Shown: positions 27,647-36,422 of the stretch, one piece after another | How the letters are laid out: each line of letters starts with the position of its first letter | Position numbering within the stretch: the first letter of the stretch is position 1 | From: UTCFX2 sp963827155 | GTDB taxonomy: Bacteria > Chloroflexota > Anaerolineae > Anaerolineales > UBA4823 | Assembly (NCBI GenBank): GCA_963827155.1 | Contig: CAWGZV010000002.1 | Location: 372,001 to 436,000 of the forward strand | DNA length: 64,000 nucleotides | Reading direction: 5' to 3' | Made by a program: the position numbers and the translations under genes | Notes under the pieces: generated by a model | Databases searched by the model: none | Seen by the model: only the letters and a program-made list of their open reading frames with translations | Told to the model about the DNA's origin: nothing

Positions 27647-28611
27647 TACCTCTCCACAAAGTGGCAGGCTGCCAGCCGGCCGTTTTTAACCGGTAATAAT
27701 TCGGGTTGTTCTGCCCGGCAAAGCTCCTGTGCTTTGGAACAGCGCGGGTGAAATGGGCAACCAGCGGGACGGTTGAGGGCGTTGGGGACATATCCCGGTA
27801 AGGGGATAGGCTGCTCGTCAATGTCGACCCGCGGGATCGATTCGAGCAATCCGATTGTGTAGGGATGGATAGGATTGCTAAATAGATCCATGGTCGGGGA
27901 GACCTCCATCACCCGGCTGGCGTACATCACCACGATCCGCTGGCAGGTTTCAGCTACAACACCGAGATCATGGGTAATCAGGATCTGGGTTTCATTCATG
28001 CGCTGCCGGATTTCCGCCAGGAGCTCCATGATCTGGCGCTGGATGGTCACATCCAACCCGGTGGTGGGCTCATCGGCGATTACCAGGAGCGGCTCACAGA
28101 TAATCGCCATAACGATCATCGCTCGTTGGCACATCCCACCGCTCACCTGGTGAGGATATTGGCTGCTGAAGCGGGCAGGATCGCCGATCCCGACCCGGCT
28201 CAACATCTCAAGACGCCGTTCAGCAGCCTCTGAAGCAGAACTTTTTATGTGGCGACGGTACACCCGGTCTATCTGATCTCCAAGAGTCAAGACAGGGTTT
28301 AAACAAGTGCGCGGGTTTTGAAAGATCATGCTGATCTTACTACCCCTGACCTCCTGCATTTCTTTCTCGGGGATTTCCAACAACGATGTGTCCTGGAACC
28401 GAATCTCCCCACCAACGACCTTTCCAGGTGGTTGAATAAGACCCATGATCGCCATCCCGGTGACGGATTTTCCAGAACCGCTCTCGCCAACGAGACCAAG
28501 GGATTCCCCCTGGTGGACGTCAAAAGTGGCGCCATCAACAGCTTTAGCGACACCGCGGAAGGTGAAGAAATGAACTTTAAGATCTTTAACCGTCAGAATT
28601 GCATCCGCCAC
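27646..28611 (-). CDS. dppD: Dipeptide/oligopeptide-type ABC transporter ATPase, DppD-like, cassette 1
   Basis: 321 residues, intact. Walker A GLVGESGSGKSVTG, Q-loop MIFQNPRTCLNPV, signature PHQVSGGMCQRAMIVMAI, Walker B PLLVIADEPTTGLDVT, switch His in ILITHDLGVV, and the C-terminal oligopeptide motif RPAGCPFHPRCSKAQELC. The start is three bases after the permease stop and its own stop overlaps the DppF start, so it is translationally coupled. It energises import by the DppB/DppC channel from the inner face of the membrane. Confidence 0.94.
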   Translation of the reverse strand: MADAILTVKDLKVHFFTFRGVAKAVDGATFDVHQGESLGLVGESGSGKSVTGMAIMGLIQPPGKVVGGEIRFQDTSLLEIPEKEMQEVRGSKISMIFQNPRTCLNPVLTLGDQIDRVYRRHIKSSASEAAERRLEMLSRVGIGDPARFSSQYPHQVSGGMCQRAMIVMAIICEPLLVIADEPTTGLDVTIQRQIMELLAEIRQRMNETQILITHDLGVVAETCQRIVVMYASRVMEVSPTMDLFSNPIHPYTIGLLESIPRVDIDEQPIPLPGYVPNALNRPAGCPFHPRCSKAQELCRAEQPELLPVKNGRLAACHFVER

Positions 28612-28613
28612 GA

Positions 28614-29513
28614 TCAGCTCCGCAACTTCGGATCAAATACATCACGCATACCATCGGCAAGCAAATTGAAACCCAGGATTGTTACCGCCATCACCAGCCC
28701 TGGAAAAATAGAGAGCCACCACTGCCCCGAGGCAATATAGCCGACCCCAGCATTGATCATGGAACCCCATTCTGGAAGGGGAGGCCGGACACCCAAACCG
28801 ATAAAACTCAGCGCAGCGGCATCCAGGATTGCGTAGCTCATGCTCAAGGCAAATTGAACCAAGATTGGGGTGGTGCAGTTTGGGAGCAACTGTTTGAAGA
28901 TGATTTCAGACTCGGAAGCCCCCATGCAGCGTGCGGCTTCTGTATATCCACGCTCACGGGCGGACAAAATTTCTCCACGCATGAGACGGGCAAATATCGG
29001 AATCATGATAAAAGCCACGACATAAATTATGGTCGTTGTCCCCGAGCCAAGGGCTACGGCCAAAGCCATGGCTAAAATGAAAGCAGGAAAGGCCTGGATC
29101 ACATCGAGGACGCGCATAATCAACTCCCCCAGGCCTTTGCCAAAATATCCAGCGACGGCTCCAAGAAAAACTCCGATGATGGTAGCTATGCCAACGGCGC
29201 TTGAGGCGATGACCATATCCGTGCGTGTGGCGTAAATTACCCGCGAGAAAATATCTCTTCCGTATTCATCGGTACCCATCCAGTGGGCGGATGAAGGTCC
29301 TTCCAGCCGGTCGGCAGGTTTTACATCTAAAGGTTCGTATGGGGCAAGGGAAGGACCGAAGATGGCAACGAGGGTCATAAAGATGATGATTCCTAACCCT
29401 AACAACGTGACTGGATTTCGACGCAGCAAATAAATCTCAAAATCATAGCGTTTAACAAAAACATTCAGCCTATGAAAGATTGAGGTTCGCCGTAAAGGGT
29501 ATGGTTGATCCAT
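28614..29513 (-). CDS. dppC: ABC transporter permease, DppC-like, cassette 1
   Basis: 299 residues with an N-terminal OppC-type helix (TLLGLGIIIFMTLVAIFGPS). It also has FLGADEYGRD-type sequence (here WMGTDEYGRDIFSRVIYATR) and the BPD_transp_1 EAA loop EAARCMGASESEIIFKQLLP, with several membrane spans. It forms the translocation pore with DppB. It lies 15 bases after dppB and three before dppD. Confidence 0.94.
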   Translation of the reverse strand: MDQPYPLRRTSIFHRLNVFVKRYDFEIYLLRRNPVTLLGLGIIIFMTLVAIFGPSLAPYEPLDVKPADRLEGPSSAHWMGTDEYGRDIFSRVIYATRTDMVIASSAVGIATIIGVFLGAVAGYFGKGLGELIMRVLDVIQAFPAFILAMALAVALGSGTTTIIYVVAFIMIPIFARLMRGEILSARERGYTEAARCMGASESEIIFKQLLPNCTTPILVQFALSMSYAILDAAALSFIGLGVRPPLPEWGSMINAGVGYIASGQWWLSIFPGLVMAVTILGFNLLADGMRDVFDPKLRS

Positions 29514-29528
29514 TCACGCACCTTCCGA

Positions 29529-30542
29529 TCAATAAGTAATCCGAGGATCGATCACGGTATAAAGCAAGTCAACGAAGAGATTGATCAGGACGTAGATCGT
29601 TGCGGTCAACAAAACGAATCCCTGGACAGGTGCATAATCTGTGTTCAGGATGGAATTGACCGCGTAATACCCAAGCCCTGGCCAGGAAAATACAACTTCG
29701 ACAAGCACTTCACCGCCGAGCGACCAACCCAAAATCAAACCTATGCTGGTCACTACGGGGAGAAGGGCGTTGCGCAGCGCATCGCGGTACATGACCGTAT
29801 TTGGATTCAAACCTAAGGAACGGGCGGTACGCACGTAGTTCGAATTCAAGACTTCGAGCATGCTGTTGCGGGTGATGCGCAGGATTGGAGCCAGCATGGC
29901 AAAACCTAATGTGATGGCCGGCAAGGCGATATACCTGAGGCTGGTGACGAGCGCTTCCCAATTTCTGGTTAGAATTGAATCGATGATGTACATCCCGGTG
30001 ATCGTTTCAGGGGGAACATCATTGATTCCCATCCGCCCCAATGGCGGCGGGGCGAGATGAAGCTTGAAATAGAGAATATAGATGAGCACGACTCCGGTCC
30101 AAAAGATGGGGATCGAGACTCCACCCACGGATACCACCCTGATAACATGGTCGAACCATTTATCACGATTAACAGCAGCCCGAATTCCCAGCGGTAAACC
30201 GATCAACACCGCCAGGATTAAACTTGTAATTGTCAATTCAAATGTAGCTGGGACACGCTGTTTCAAATCTTCAATCACCGGTTGACGAGTGCGGTAGGCG
30301 TAGCCCAGGTCTCCTTGCAGCACATTTCGAATATAAATACTGTATTGCACGTATAACGGCCTGTCGAGTCCTAATTCAACGCGGGCTTTTTGGACGTCTT
30401 CTTCCTTGGCATAGGGGCTTAGGAGGATGTACAGGGGATCGCCGGGGAGGACATGGGTGATAAAAAACGTAATAACAGAAATACCCAAGAGGATGGGGAG
30501 GAGCAATGCTATTCGTTTTAATGCGTATATCAATATTCTCAT
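29529..30542 (-). CDS. dppB: ABC transporter permease, DppB-like, cassette 1
   Basis: 337 residues. OppB-type N-terminus (LLPILLGISVITFFITHVLP) with GDPLYILLSPYA, ARVELGLDRPLYVQYSIYIR, EAA loop YVRTARSLGLNPNTVMYRDA and the C-terminal VLINLFVDLLYTVIDPRITY typical of the family. It has six predicted membrane spans. It is separated from the solute-binding protein gene by an 85-base gap with a strong hairpin (30577-30612). Confidence 0.94.
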   Translation of the reverse strand: MRILIYALKRIALLLPILLGISVITFFITHVLPGDPLYILLSPYAKEEDVQKARVELGLDRPLYVQYSIYIRNVLQGDLGYAYRTRQPVIEDLKQRVPATFELTITSLILAVLIGLPLGIRAAVNRDKWFDHVIRVVSVGGVSIPIFWTGVVLIYILYFKLHLAPPPLGRMGINDVPPETITGMYIIDSILTRNWEALVTSLRYIALPAITLGFAMLAPILRITRNSMLEVLNSNYVRTARSLGLNPNTVMYRDALRNALLPVVTSIGLILGWSLGGEVLVEVVFSWPGLGYYAVNSILNTDYAPVQGFVLLTATIYVLINLFVDLLYTVIDPRITY

Positions 30543-30576
30543 GTCTGCCGACCGTTAATCCGTTAATAATCGAAGG

Positions 30577-30612
30577 TTTCTGCAGGCTTTGCCACAGCAA
30601 AGCCTGCAGAAA
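30577..30612 (-). promoter_or_regulatory. Intercistronic hairpin between binding-protein and permease genes, cassette 1
   Basis: A perfect 15-bp stem (30577-30591 with 30598-30612) and a 6-base loop. The minus-strand RNA has no U-tract after the stem, so it is more likely a 3'-end stabiliser or partial terminator than a full stop. Such hairpins let the binding protein be made in excess over the membrane parts. The second cassette has a different hairpin at the same place. Confidence 0.7.
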
Positions 30613-30627
30613 AGTGGATCGAGCGTT

Positions 30628-32382
30628 TTACTCTTCGAACAATTGAGCAAACCGCAGCAGCGTATCGGGATAGTAGGAGTATCCCATCACGCCCTTAAGC
30701 ATGGCGAGATTCCAGGTTGGATGGTAAATCGGCATGCTGGGAAGATCCGCGGCTACAATCTTCTGGACTTCTTCGGAATACCCATTACGGACCGTGGTAT
30801 CGAGCTCGGTCAAGCCTTTGGTAATCAGCTCGTCGACGGTAGGATTGTTGTAGCTGCCATAGTTGCAGCAGCCACTCTCAGAATATTTGAAGTTCCAATA
30901 TAGGGAGTAGATTGGATCTGGAACGTAGGGGATCCAGAAGTTGAAAGCGAACAGCCCTGGCTCGTGGGAAGCCAATTTTTCGCTGTGGGCTGCGAGTGCG
31001 ATCGGCTGGATATCCATCTGGATGCCGATCTTTGCGAGCTCGGCCTGGATGTAGACAGCGACCTGCTCTTCTTCAGGAACGCCTTGCTTCGAGTAGAAGG
31101 TGATGGGAGGTAACCCTTTGCCTTCTGGATAACCGGCAGCGGCTAAGAGCTCTTTGGCTTTCTCCAGGTCATAGGTGTATGGGGAGGCATCGATATGACT
31201 TTCCAAGCCGACTGGGATCCAGCTGGTTGCCGGGAGGGCGTAGCCGTAAGTCACATCATTGATGATGGTCTCGTAAGGGATCGAATAGACGATAGCCTGA
31301 CGCAGCTCCAGCTTGCTCCAAGGCTCTGCATTCGCTCCAAGCCACCAAAAGAGGGTCCCAAAGGTCGGGGTGGCGTATGCCTTCAGATTCGGATTTGCTT
31401 TGAGGGTTTCCATATCCTTGAGAGGCGCCTCATAGACCATGTCTACATCGCCATTCTGCAGGAGCAGCAAACGGTTCTGAACATCCGGGACAATTTTGTA
31501 GACAACCTTCTTGTAGAAGGGGGGCTCGCCCCAGTAATTCGGGCTGGCTGTCAGCACCAACTCTACACCAGCTTCATATTTCTCGAGCATATAAGGGCCT
31601 GAACCAGTTGGATTGGCAGAAGCCCATTGATTCTGCTCTTCAGGAGTAGCACCGTTGGCATTGATCTGAGCCACGTTAACGATCACCATGTTCATTTCTT
31701 GCAATACTTTCAGGAACATGGGATTAGGCTGGGGCAGGGTGAACTTCACGGTGTAATCATCCACTACCTCAATCTGATCGCCGCTCTTGACGAAAGCTAC
31801 ATCGGTGAGCAGGAAGGAAGCCAGGCTGGGGATTCCCAAAACACGCACGAAACTGTCTTTGACGGCCTGAGCGGTAACCGGGTCGCCATTGTTGAATTTC
31901 GCATCCTGGCGAAGTTTGAAGGTGAAAACGGTGCCGCCTTCGTCCTCAAAAGATTTAGCCAGGTTCGGGACGACATTGGTGATATCGCGGACGGGATTCC
32001 CATTTTCATCAGTCTTTGGACCATAGTCAACCAGCGTGTCATGGGTGTTGATGATCACCTCATTTGCCAGCCAATAGATCGATGTAGCTGGATCCCAGCC
32101 TGCGATATCTGCAGAAACTGCGATGGTAAGAACGTCGTCACCAGCAGGCGCTGCTGCCGGCGGAGCTTCGGTCACTTCTGGGGCAGCAGGCGCTTCCGTC
32201 GCGACAGGCTCGGCGGGCGCTTCAGTTGCGACAGGCGCGGCGGGCGCTTCGGTAGCGGCAGGCTCAGCTGGGGCGACTTCTGCGGGGGTTGGAGTGGCGG
32301 CGGGGGCGCAGCCAGCCAACAGCATCGATAGCAAGACCATCAGCACGATGCCAGAACTAAACAACTTGTGTAACTTTGCCAT
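30628..32382 (-). CDS. Solute-binding lipoprotein, family 5 (DppA/OppA type), cassette 1
   Basis: 584 residues. Lipoprotein signal with lipobox LSMLLAGC, then an unusually long Ala/Pro/Glu/Thr linker built of near-repeats of the type VATEAPAEP. The mature protein is SBP_bac_5: VPNLAKSFEDEGGTVFTFKL, FKLRQDAKFNNGDPVTAQAV, ELRQAIVYSIPYETIINDVT, with the late KEELLAAAGYPEGKGL-like segment (AKELLAAAGYPEGKGLPPIT). It is anchored outside the cytoplasmic membrane and delivers the ligand to DppB/C. The signal peptide and leader are almost identical in DNA to those of cassette 2, whereas the mature domains differ strongly. Confidence 0.94.
   Translation of the reverse strand: MAKLHKLFSSGIVLMVLLSMLLAGCAPAATPTPAEVAPAEPAATEAPAAPVATEAPAEPVATEAPAAPEVTEAPPAAAPAGDDVLTIAVSADIAGWDPATSIYWLANEVIINTHDTLVDYGPKTDENGNPVRDITNVVPNLAKSFEDEGGTVFTFKLRQDAKFNNGDPVTAQAVKDSFVRVLGIPSLASFLLTDVAFVKSGDQIEVVDDYTVKFTLPQPNPMFLKVLQEMNMVIVNVAQINANGATPEEQNQWASANPTGSGPYMLEKYEAGVELVLTASPNYWGEPPFYKKVVYKIVPDVQNRLLLLQNGDVDMVYEAPLKDMETLKANPNLKAYATPTFGTLFWWLGANAEPWSKLELRQAIVYSIPYETIINDVTYGYALPATSWIPVGLESHIDASPYTYDLEKAKELLAAAGYPEGKGLPPITFYSKQGVPEEEQVAVYIQAELAKIGIQMDIQPIALAAHSEKLASHEPGLFAFNFWIPYVPDPIYSLYWNFKYSESGCCNYGSYNNPTVDELITKGLTELDTTVRNGYSEEVQKIVAADLPSMPIYHPTWNLAMLKGVMGYSYYPDTLLRFAQLFEE
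32180..32285. repeat. Imperfect tandem repeat encoding the binding-protein linker
   Basis: Roughly 30-base units of the type gcgggcgcttc(a/g)gt(t/a)gcgacaggc are repeated three to four times within the 5' part of the cassette 1 binding-protein gene. They encode repeats of ATEAPA(A/E)PV. Cassette 2 has fewer units, so the linker length differs by slippage or recombination. Confidence 0.6.
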
Positions 32383-33349
32383 TTCTTTCGTCTCCTTATT
32401 GGGCTTTGAATAGTAGGGTTAGTGCTCAATCGCGACTACTGGGTAGGTTGATCTGAATTAGGGATTCTCCTCCTTCACAGGCAGGGAGCTACCCTGCCGC
32501 ATCCAACTAAAGGTACGCTCCACCTCAACAGACCAGTGGTTGATGGGACAACCCATGCTCTGAGAGATGCGGCTGGCGGTTTTCATAATACGGCTGCCGA
32601 AGGTGACGGTATTCTCAGGGGTGAGGTTCTGGATCAAGGTCGAGATGCTGACAGCGCCGACGACCTCGTTGTTGTAGCCGAAGATGGCGGCACCGACGCA
32701 GCCGATCCCTGGCTCGTTTTCTTCCAGATCGAGGGCGTAGCCGCGGAGGTGGACCTGATCCAGGTCTGTGAGCAGGGCGTCGATGGAGGTGATGGAATTG
32801 GGAGTGCGCTGGTATAAGGCGCCTGAGACCAGGGAAGCGACCTGGTGGTGGGGGAGGTTGGAAAGGAGGGCTTTGCCCATGGCAGTGCAGTAAGCGGGGG
32901 AGACCATGCCTGGGTGAGAGCGCATCTGGATGGGGCTGTTGCTCTCGACTTTATCGATGTAGATGATGGAGTTTTCGTTCAGGACGCCGAGGTGAACGGC
33001 GAGGCAGGTTTCTTCGGCGAGCTCTTCGAGGAAAGGGCGAGCGATGGTGCGTAAGTCGATCTGCTGGAGGGAGACGCCAGCGATTTGGAGAGGTTTAGCG
33101 CCGATGCGGTAGCGGAAAGTTTCTGGGTCGTAATCGAGCCAGCCGCAGTCGACGAGGGTTTTGAGATAGCGGTAGACTTTGCTGCGGTTCATGCCCAGGG
33201 ACCTGGAGATCTCCTGGAGATTGATGCCTTTTTTCTGACCGACGAGGGCGGTAAACTCAAGCACATCCAGACCCTGGGTGAGGGTGCTGGAAGCAACACC
33301 ACATGATTTAGAGCTCCTTTCCATGACCGCCTCCGAAACCGCCTCCGAA
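32243..33349. repeat. 1.1-kb near-identical duplication, copy 1
   Basis: This segment matches 39088-40194 at a constant offset of 6845 bases, with only about a dozen differences that I can see by eye (about 99 percent). It covers the whole IclR gene, the 75-base IclR-SBP gap and the signal/linker start of the binding protein. Outside it the cassettes are clearly more diverged. This fits recent gene conversion between older cassette copies, or an assembly effect. Confidence 0.88.
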
Positions 33350-33354
33350 ATCAT
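32458..33354 (-). CDS. IclR-family transcriptional regulator, cassette 1
   Basis: 298 residues. The N-terminal extension MISEAVSEAV is encoded by two 12-base repeat units, then a winged-helix DNA-binding domain (INLQEISRSLGMNRSKVYRY, CGWLDYDPETFRYRIG). The IclR effector domain follows: FLEELAEETCLAVHLGVLNE, PGMVSPAYCTAMGKALLSNL, GYALDLEENEPGIGCVGAAI. It is the first gene of the operon that includes the importer, so it probably autoregulates and controls the cassette in response to the imported ligand or a product such as a keto-deoxy acid. It differs from the cassette 2 copy at one residue (Asn versus Ser in FGYNNEVVG) apart from the N-terminus. Confidence 0.93.
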   Translation of the reverse strand: MISEAVSEAVMERSSKSCGVASSTLTQGLDVLEFTALVGQKKGINLQEISRSLGMNRSKVYRYLKTLVDCGWLDYDPETFRYRIGAKPLQIAGVSLQQIDLRTIARPFLEELAEETCLAVHLGVLNENSIIYIDKVESNSPIQMRSHPGMVSPAYCTAMGKALLSNLPHHQVASLVSGALYQRTPNSITSIDALLTDLDQVHLRGYALDLEENEPGIGCVGAAIFGYNNEVVGAVSISTLIQNLTPENTVTFGSRIMKTASRISQSMGCPINHWSVEVERTFSWMRQGSSLPVKEENP

Positions 33355-33421
33355 TGCAAATAATGAACAGGGTTTTCAATTATTGTGTGCGCCTTTTTAT
33401 ACTCGAAATGCTGCTTTATAT

Positions 33422-33436
33422 GAAATTACAAATGTC
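33422..33436 (-). promoter_or_regulatory. Candidate IclR operator upstream of iclR copy 1
   Basis: The 15-mer gaaattacaaatgtc is an imperfect dyad (GAxATT nnn AATxTC read on the minus strand). It recurs with one change upstream of IclR copy 2 (40340-40354), although most of the surrounding sequence has diverged. A shared TTTCGAGTATAAAA segment with a -10-like TATAAA lies about 25 bases further toward the gene. Fifteen-base dyads are usual for IclR proteins. Confidence 0.5.
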
Positions 33437-33507
33437 ATATGTCTTATATGTTATTTGTTACCTACATTTACCTGACACAGCTAGTGGTATCTGTCCGCTA
33501 GTGTCAA

Positions 33508-34464
33508 TCAGGATTCCACACCAATGCCGTCTGCCGCCAGGACGCAGGCAACGAGATGCCGATTCCCCAAATCGACGAATGGAACAGGCTGGCTGCATTC
33601 GGGCCTCACAAAGGGACAGCGACTCTGCAAGCTGCAACCTGCCTCAATGTCATGGGAAGTGGGGGTCTCTCCATGGAGCAGGATGCGCTGGCGTTTTATC
33701 GAAGGATCTGGGATTGGAATTGCCGAAAGGAGGGCACGGGTATAGACATGCTGCGGATTCCCAAAAACCTCCTTTGCTGTACCCATCTCGATTATCCTAC
33801 CGAGGTACATAACCAGGACGCGATCGCACAGGTTGTGCACGGTGCTCAAGTCATGGGAAATGTATAGATAAGCCATGTTCAGATCGCGCTGAAGTCGCCG
33901 CAGAAGCGCCAAAACATGGATCCTCAAGGACATATCCAGCGAGGAAGTCGGCTCGTCCAGGACGACAAATTCAGGACTGGTGGCAATTGCCCGAGCGATG
34001 CCCACCCGCTGTTTTTGGCCGCCGCTTAGCTGATGGGGATACCGATCCAGATGTTCGTTTTCCAGGGTCACGCGCTCAACCAATTCGACAAGCTGGTTCT
34101 TGGAGTGGTAGAGACCATGCAACGTTAAAGGTTCCTTCAGGGTTTTCTGCACGCTGAAGCGGGGGTTTAGCGATTTGTTCGGGTCCTGGAAGACGATCTG
34201 GAAGAATTTTCGCCAATCACGCAGGCTGCGCCCATTGACTGCAGATAAATCCTTGTTTTTGAAAATAATTTTTCCACTTGTGGGCCTATCCAACATTAAA
34301 ATACAGCGAGCAGTAGTGCTTTTGCCACACCCACTTTCACCTACCAGACCAACCGCCTCCCCTGGGAAAACCTCAAAGCTCACCCCGTTCACAGCATGGA
34401 TGGTGTGCCTGCCATCATTGAAATATTTGTGGAGATTCTCAACTTGCAGCAGTGGCTCTATCAT
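33508..34464 (-). CDS. dppF: Dipeptide/oligopeptide-type ABC transporter ATPase, DppF-like, cassette 2
   Basis: 318 residues, intact. Walker A GLVGESGCGKSTTARC, FQIVFQDPNKSLNPRFSVQK, signature PHQLSGGQKQRVGIARAIA, Walker B FVVLDEPTSSLDMS, switch YISHDLSTV, and the C-terminal oligopeptide motif GCSLQSRCPFVRPEC. It is the last gene of cassette 2. A bulged inverted repeat (cta gacac / gtgtc type) follows its stop at about 33470-33505 but lacks a U-tract. The next gene on this strand is IclR of cassette 1. Confidence 0.93.
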   Translation of the reverse strand: MIEPLLQVENLHKYFNDGRHTIHAVNGVSFEVFPGEAVGLVGESGCGKSTTARCILMLDRPTSGKIIFKNKDLSAVNGRSLRDWRKFFQIVFQDPNKSLNPRFSVQKTLKEPLTLHGLYHSKNQLVELVERVTLENEHLDRYPHQLSGGQKQRVGIARAIATSPEFVVLDEPTSSLDMSLRIHVLALLRRLQRDLNMAYLYISHDLSTVHNLCDRVLVMYLGRIIEMGTAKEVFGNPQHVYTRALLSAIPIPDPSIKRQRILLHGETPTSHDIEAGCSLQSRCPFVRPECSQPVPFVDLGNRHLVACVLAADGIGVES

Positions 34465-34538
34465 TTATACCGATCCAAATTTCCTTTGGCAGTCTGTCCA
34501 AGCAGATATGATCCAGAGATTTTCTCGAAATAAGGTCA

Positions 34539-35519
34539 TCAAGATATCCCCTGATAATATTTGTAGCAGTAGACAACGTGATCACAGTCATCATCCGGAA
34601 TTTCAGGCCGTTTCAGGGTACATTCAGGGCAGATTTCGGCGCATTGGCTGGCGAACCGGCAACCCAGCGAATTGAATGCAACAGAAATCGGGGCGAGAGC
34701 CTGGCTGGTATCCAGGTCGCTGATTTGATCCACCCGAAGGATGCTTTTAAGCAAACGCTGGGTGTAAGGATGACCTGGGTCCTTGAATATATCGGCTACG
34801 TTGGCGATTTCCATTACCTGACCGGCGTACATGACCCCGACCCGGTCGCACACCTCACTGACGACGCCCAAGTCGTGGGTGATCAATAAGACTGCGACGC
34901 CCGTCCGAGCCTGGATCTCCTTGATGAGCTCGAAAATCTGGGCTTGAATCGTGACATCCAGCCCGGTTGTCGGTTCGTCGGCGATCAGCAATTTCGGCTG
35001 GCAAGCCAGCATCATGGCGACGAGGGCACGCTGAGCCATACCGCCGCTCAACTGGTGAGGATATGAGCGAGCACGCGAATCAGCATCGGATATCCCTACC
35101 TGCTTCATCAGGTCAATTGCCATTGGATAGCATTTATCAGATGAAACTGAGCGGTGAAGTTTTACGGCGCGAGCAATCTGATCGCCAATACGCATCAGAG
35201 GATTAAGCGCCATACGCGGATTTTGGAAGATCATAGCGATCTTTCGACCGCGGACCTGGCGGATCTCTCTTGACGAGAGCTTCAGCAGATCTTGACCTTC
35301 GAACCACATGCGACCGCCAGTTGGTTTGATCGTATTCGGCAGCAGCCGCATGGCAGCCAGAGCGGTCATGGTTTTACCAGAACCGCTTTCGCCAACCAAG
35401 CCGACGACTTCGTTCGGGTAGATCTTCAGCGAAAGCCGATCGAGGATGACTCGCTGACTATCGTTCGTCTGCAGTGAAACCGACAGCTCATCGATGTGAA
35501 GGAGCGGGGTTTCTCTCAC
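34539..35519 (-). CDS. dppD: Dipeptide/oligopeptide-type ABC transporter ATPase, DppD-like, cassette 2
   Basis: 326 residues from a GTG at 35519 that overlaps the DppC stop (GTGA) and has AGGAGG upstream. The frame is open further upstream but that part reads as a shadow of the permease. Walker A GLVGESGSGKTMTALA, MIFQNPRMALNPLMRIGDQI, signature PHQLSGGMAQRALVAMML, Walker B LLIADEPTTGLDVT, switch LLITHDLGVV, and a cysteine-bearing oligopeptide C-terminus (GCRFASQCAEICPEC). Confidence 0.93.
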   Translation of the reverse strand: MRETPLLHIDELSVSLQTNDSQRVILDRLSLKIYPNEVVGLVGESGSGKTMTALAAMRLLPNTIKPTGGRMWFEGQDLLKLSSREIRQVRGRKIAMIFQNPRMALNPLMRIGDQIARAVKLHRSVSSDKCYPMAIDLMKQVGISDADSRARSYPHQLSGGMAQRALVAMMLACQPKLLIADEPTTGLDVTIQAQIFELIKEIQARTGVAVLLITHDLGVVSEVCDRVGVMYAGQVMEIANVADIFKDPGHPYTQRLLKSILRVDQISDLDTSQALAPISVAFNSLGCRFASQCAEICPECTLKRPEIPDDDCDHVVYCYKYYQGIS

Positions 35520-36418
35520 TGCTCCTCCTTGGTCATGATGTCGCGAAGTCCATCGCCAACGAGGTTGAAGGCGAACGCTGCCAGGACGATTGCGGCGCCA
35601 GGGTAAAGCCACACCCACCATTCACCGGTAATGATCCGCTGGGCGCCTTCGGAGACCATTACACCCCATTCAGCCGTAGGTGGGGTGATGCCCAACCCCA
35701 AGAAAGCCAATCCCGCTGCATCCAGAATTGCCCATCCAGAGACGAGGGTCATCTGGACCAGGGAGGGTGTGAGGGCATTTGGCAGTAAATGGACCAAAGC
35801 CACTCGCCATCCGGGATTTCCTACGCTAACAGCGGCGTCGGCATATTGACGGTTTCGAACAGAAAGCATTTCGCCACGTGTCAGGCGGATGAAGTAAGGG
35901 GTGTAGGCTACGGCAATGGCGATGATGACATTGGCGACCGTGTCACCCATTGCGGATGTGATCGCCATCGCGAGGATGAATGCGGGAAATGCGAACATCA
36001 CATCGACAACTCGCATGGCGGCAGCGTCCAGCTTCCCGCCGTAGAAACCAACGATACCTCCGATCAGGGACCCTACACTGAATGAGAGCACGGAGACAAA
36101 CAATGCGATTAACAAGTCCAACCGGGCAGCGTATATGATCCGAGTGAGGACATCTCGACCGAATTTGTCGGTTCCGAAAGGATGTAAGGCATTTGGCTCA
36201 CCCAAAGTGTACCTTGGGTTTGGCATTGCGGGATCATACGGCGTCATTGAAGGTCCAAATATGACGATTATCAAAAAGAAGATGATGATCGCAACACCCA
36301 AAATGAATAATGGAAAACGCAAAGCGCGGCGCAAGGTTTTCCTGGTGCCTTTCCAGCTTTTTCCAATTCGCCTTGGGCGGAGCACGTCAATATTCGAGTC
36401 GGGATTGGATACGCTCAA
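35516..36418 (-). CDS. dppC: ABC transporter permease, DppC-like, cassette 2
   Basis: 300 residues. OppC-type N-terminal helix (FPLFILGVAIIIFFLIIVIF), the sequence HPFGTDKFGRDVLTRIIYAA, EAA-like loop DAAVSVGNPGWRVALVHLLP, and multiple membrane spans. It lies four bases after dppB and overlaps dppD by four. It is clearly homologous to but diverged from the cassette 1 permease, implying an old duplication or independent acquisition. Confidence 0.93.
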   Translation of the reverse strand: MSVSNPDSNIDVLRPRRIGKSWKGTRKTLRRALRFPLFILGVAIIIFFLIIVIFGPSMTPYDPAMPNPRYTLGEPNALHPFGTDKFGRDVLTRIIYAARLDLLIALFVSVLSFSVGSLIGGIVGFYGGKLDAAAMRVVDVMFAFPAFILAMAITSAMGDTVANVIIAIAVAYTPYFIRLTRGEMLSVRNRQYADAAVSVGNPGWRVALVHLLPNALTPSLVQMTLVSGWAILDAAGLAFLGLGITPPTAEWGVMVSEGAQRIITGEWWVWLYPGAAIVLAAFAFNLVGDGLRDIMTKEEQ

Positions 36419-36422
36419 TCAT

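Noticed and set aside
33470..33507. Terminator after dppF of cassette 2
   Set aside because: The inverted repeat (gacactag / ctag-tgtc) has a bulge and no U-tract, so it cannot be called a terminator with confidence.
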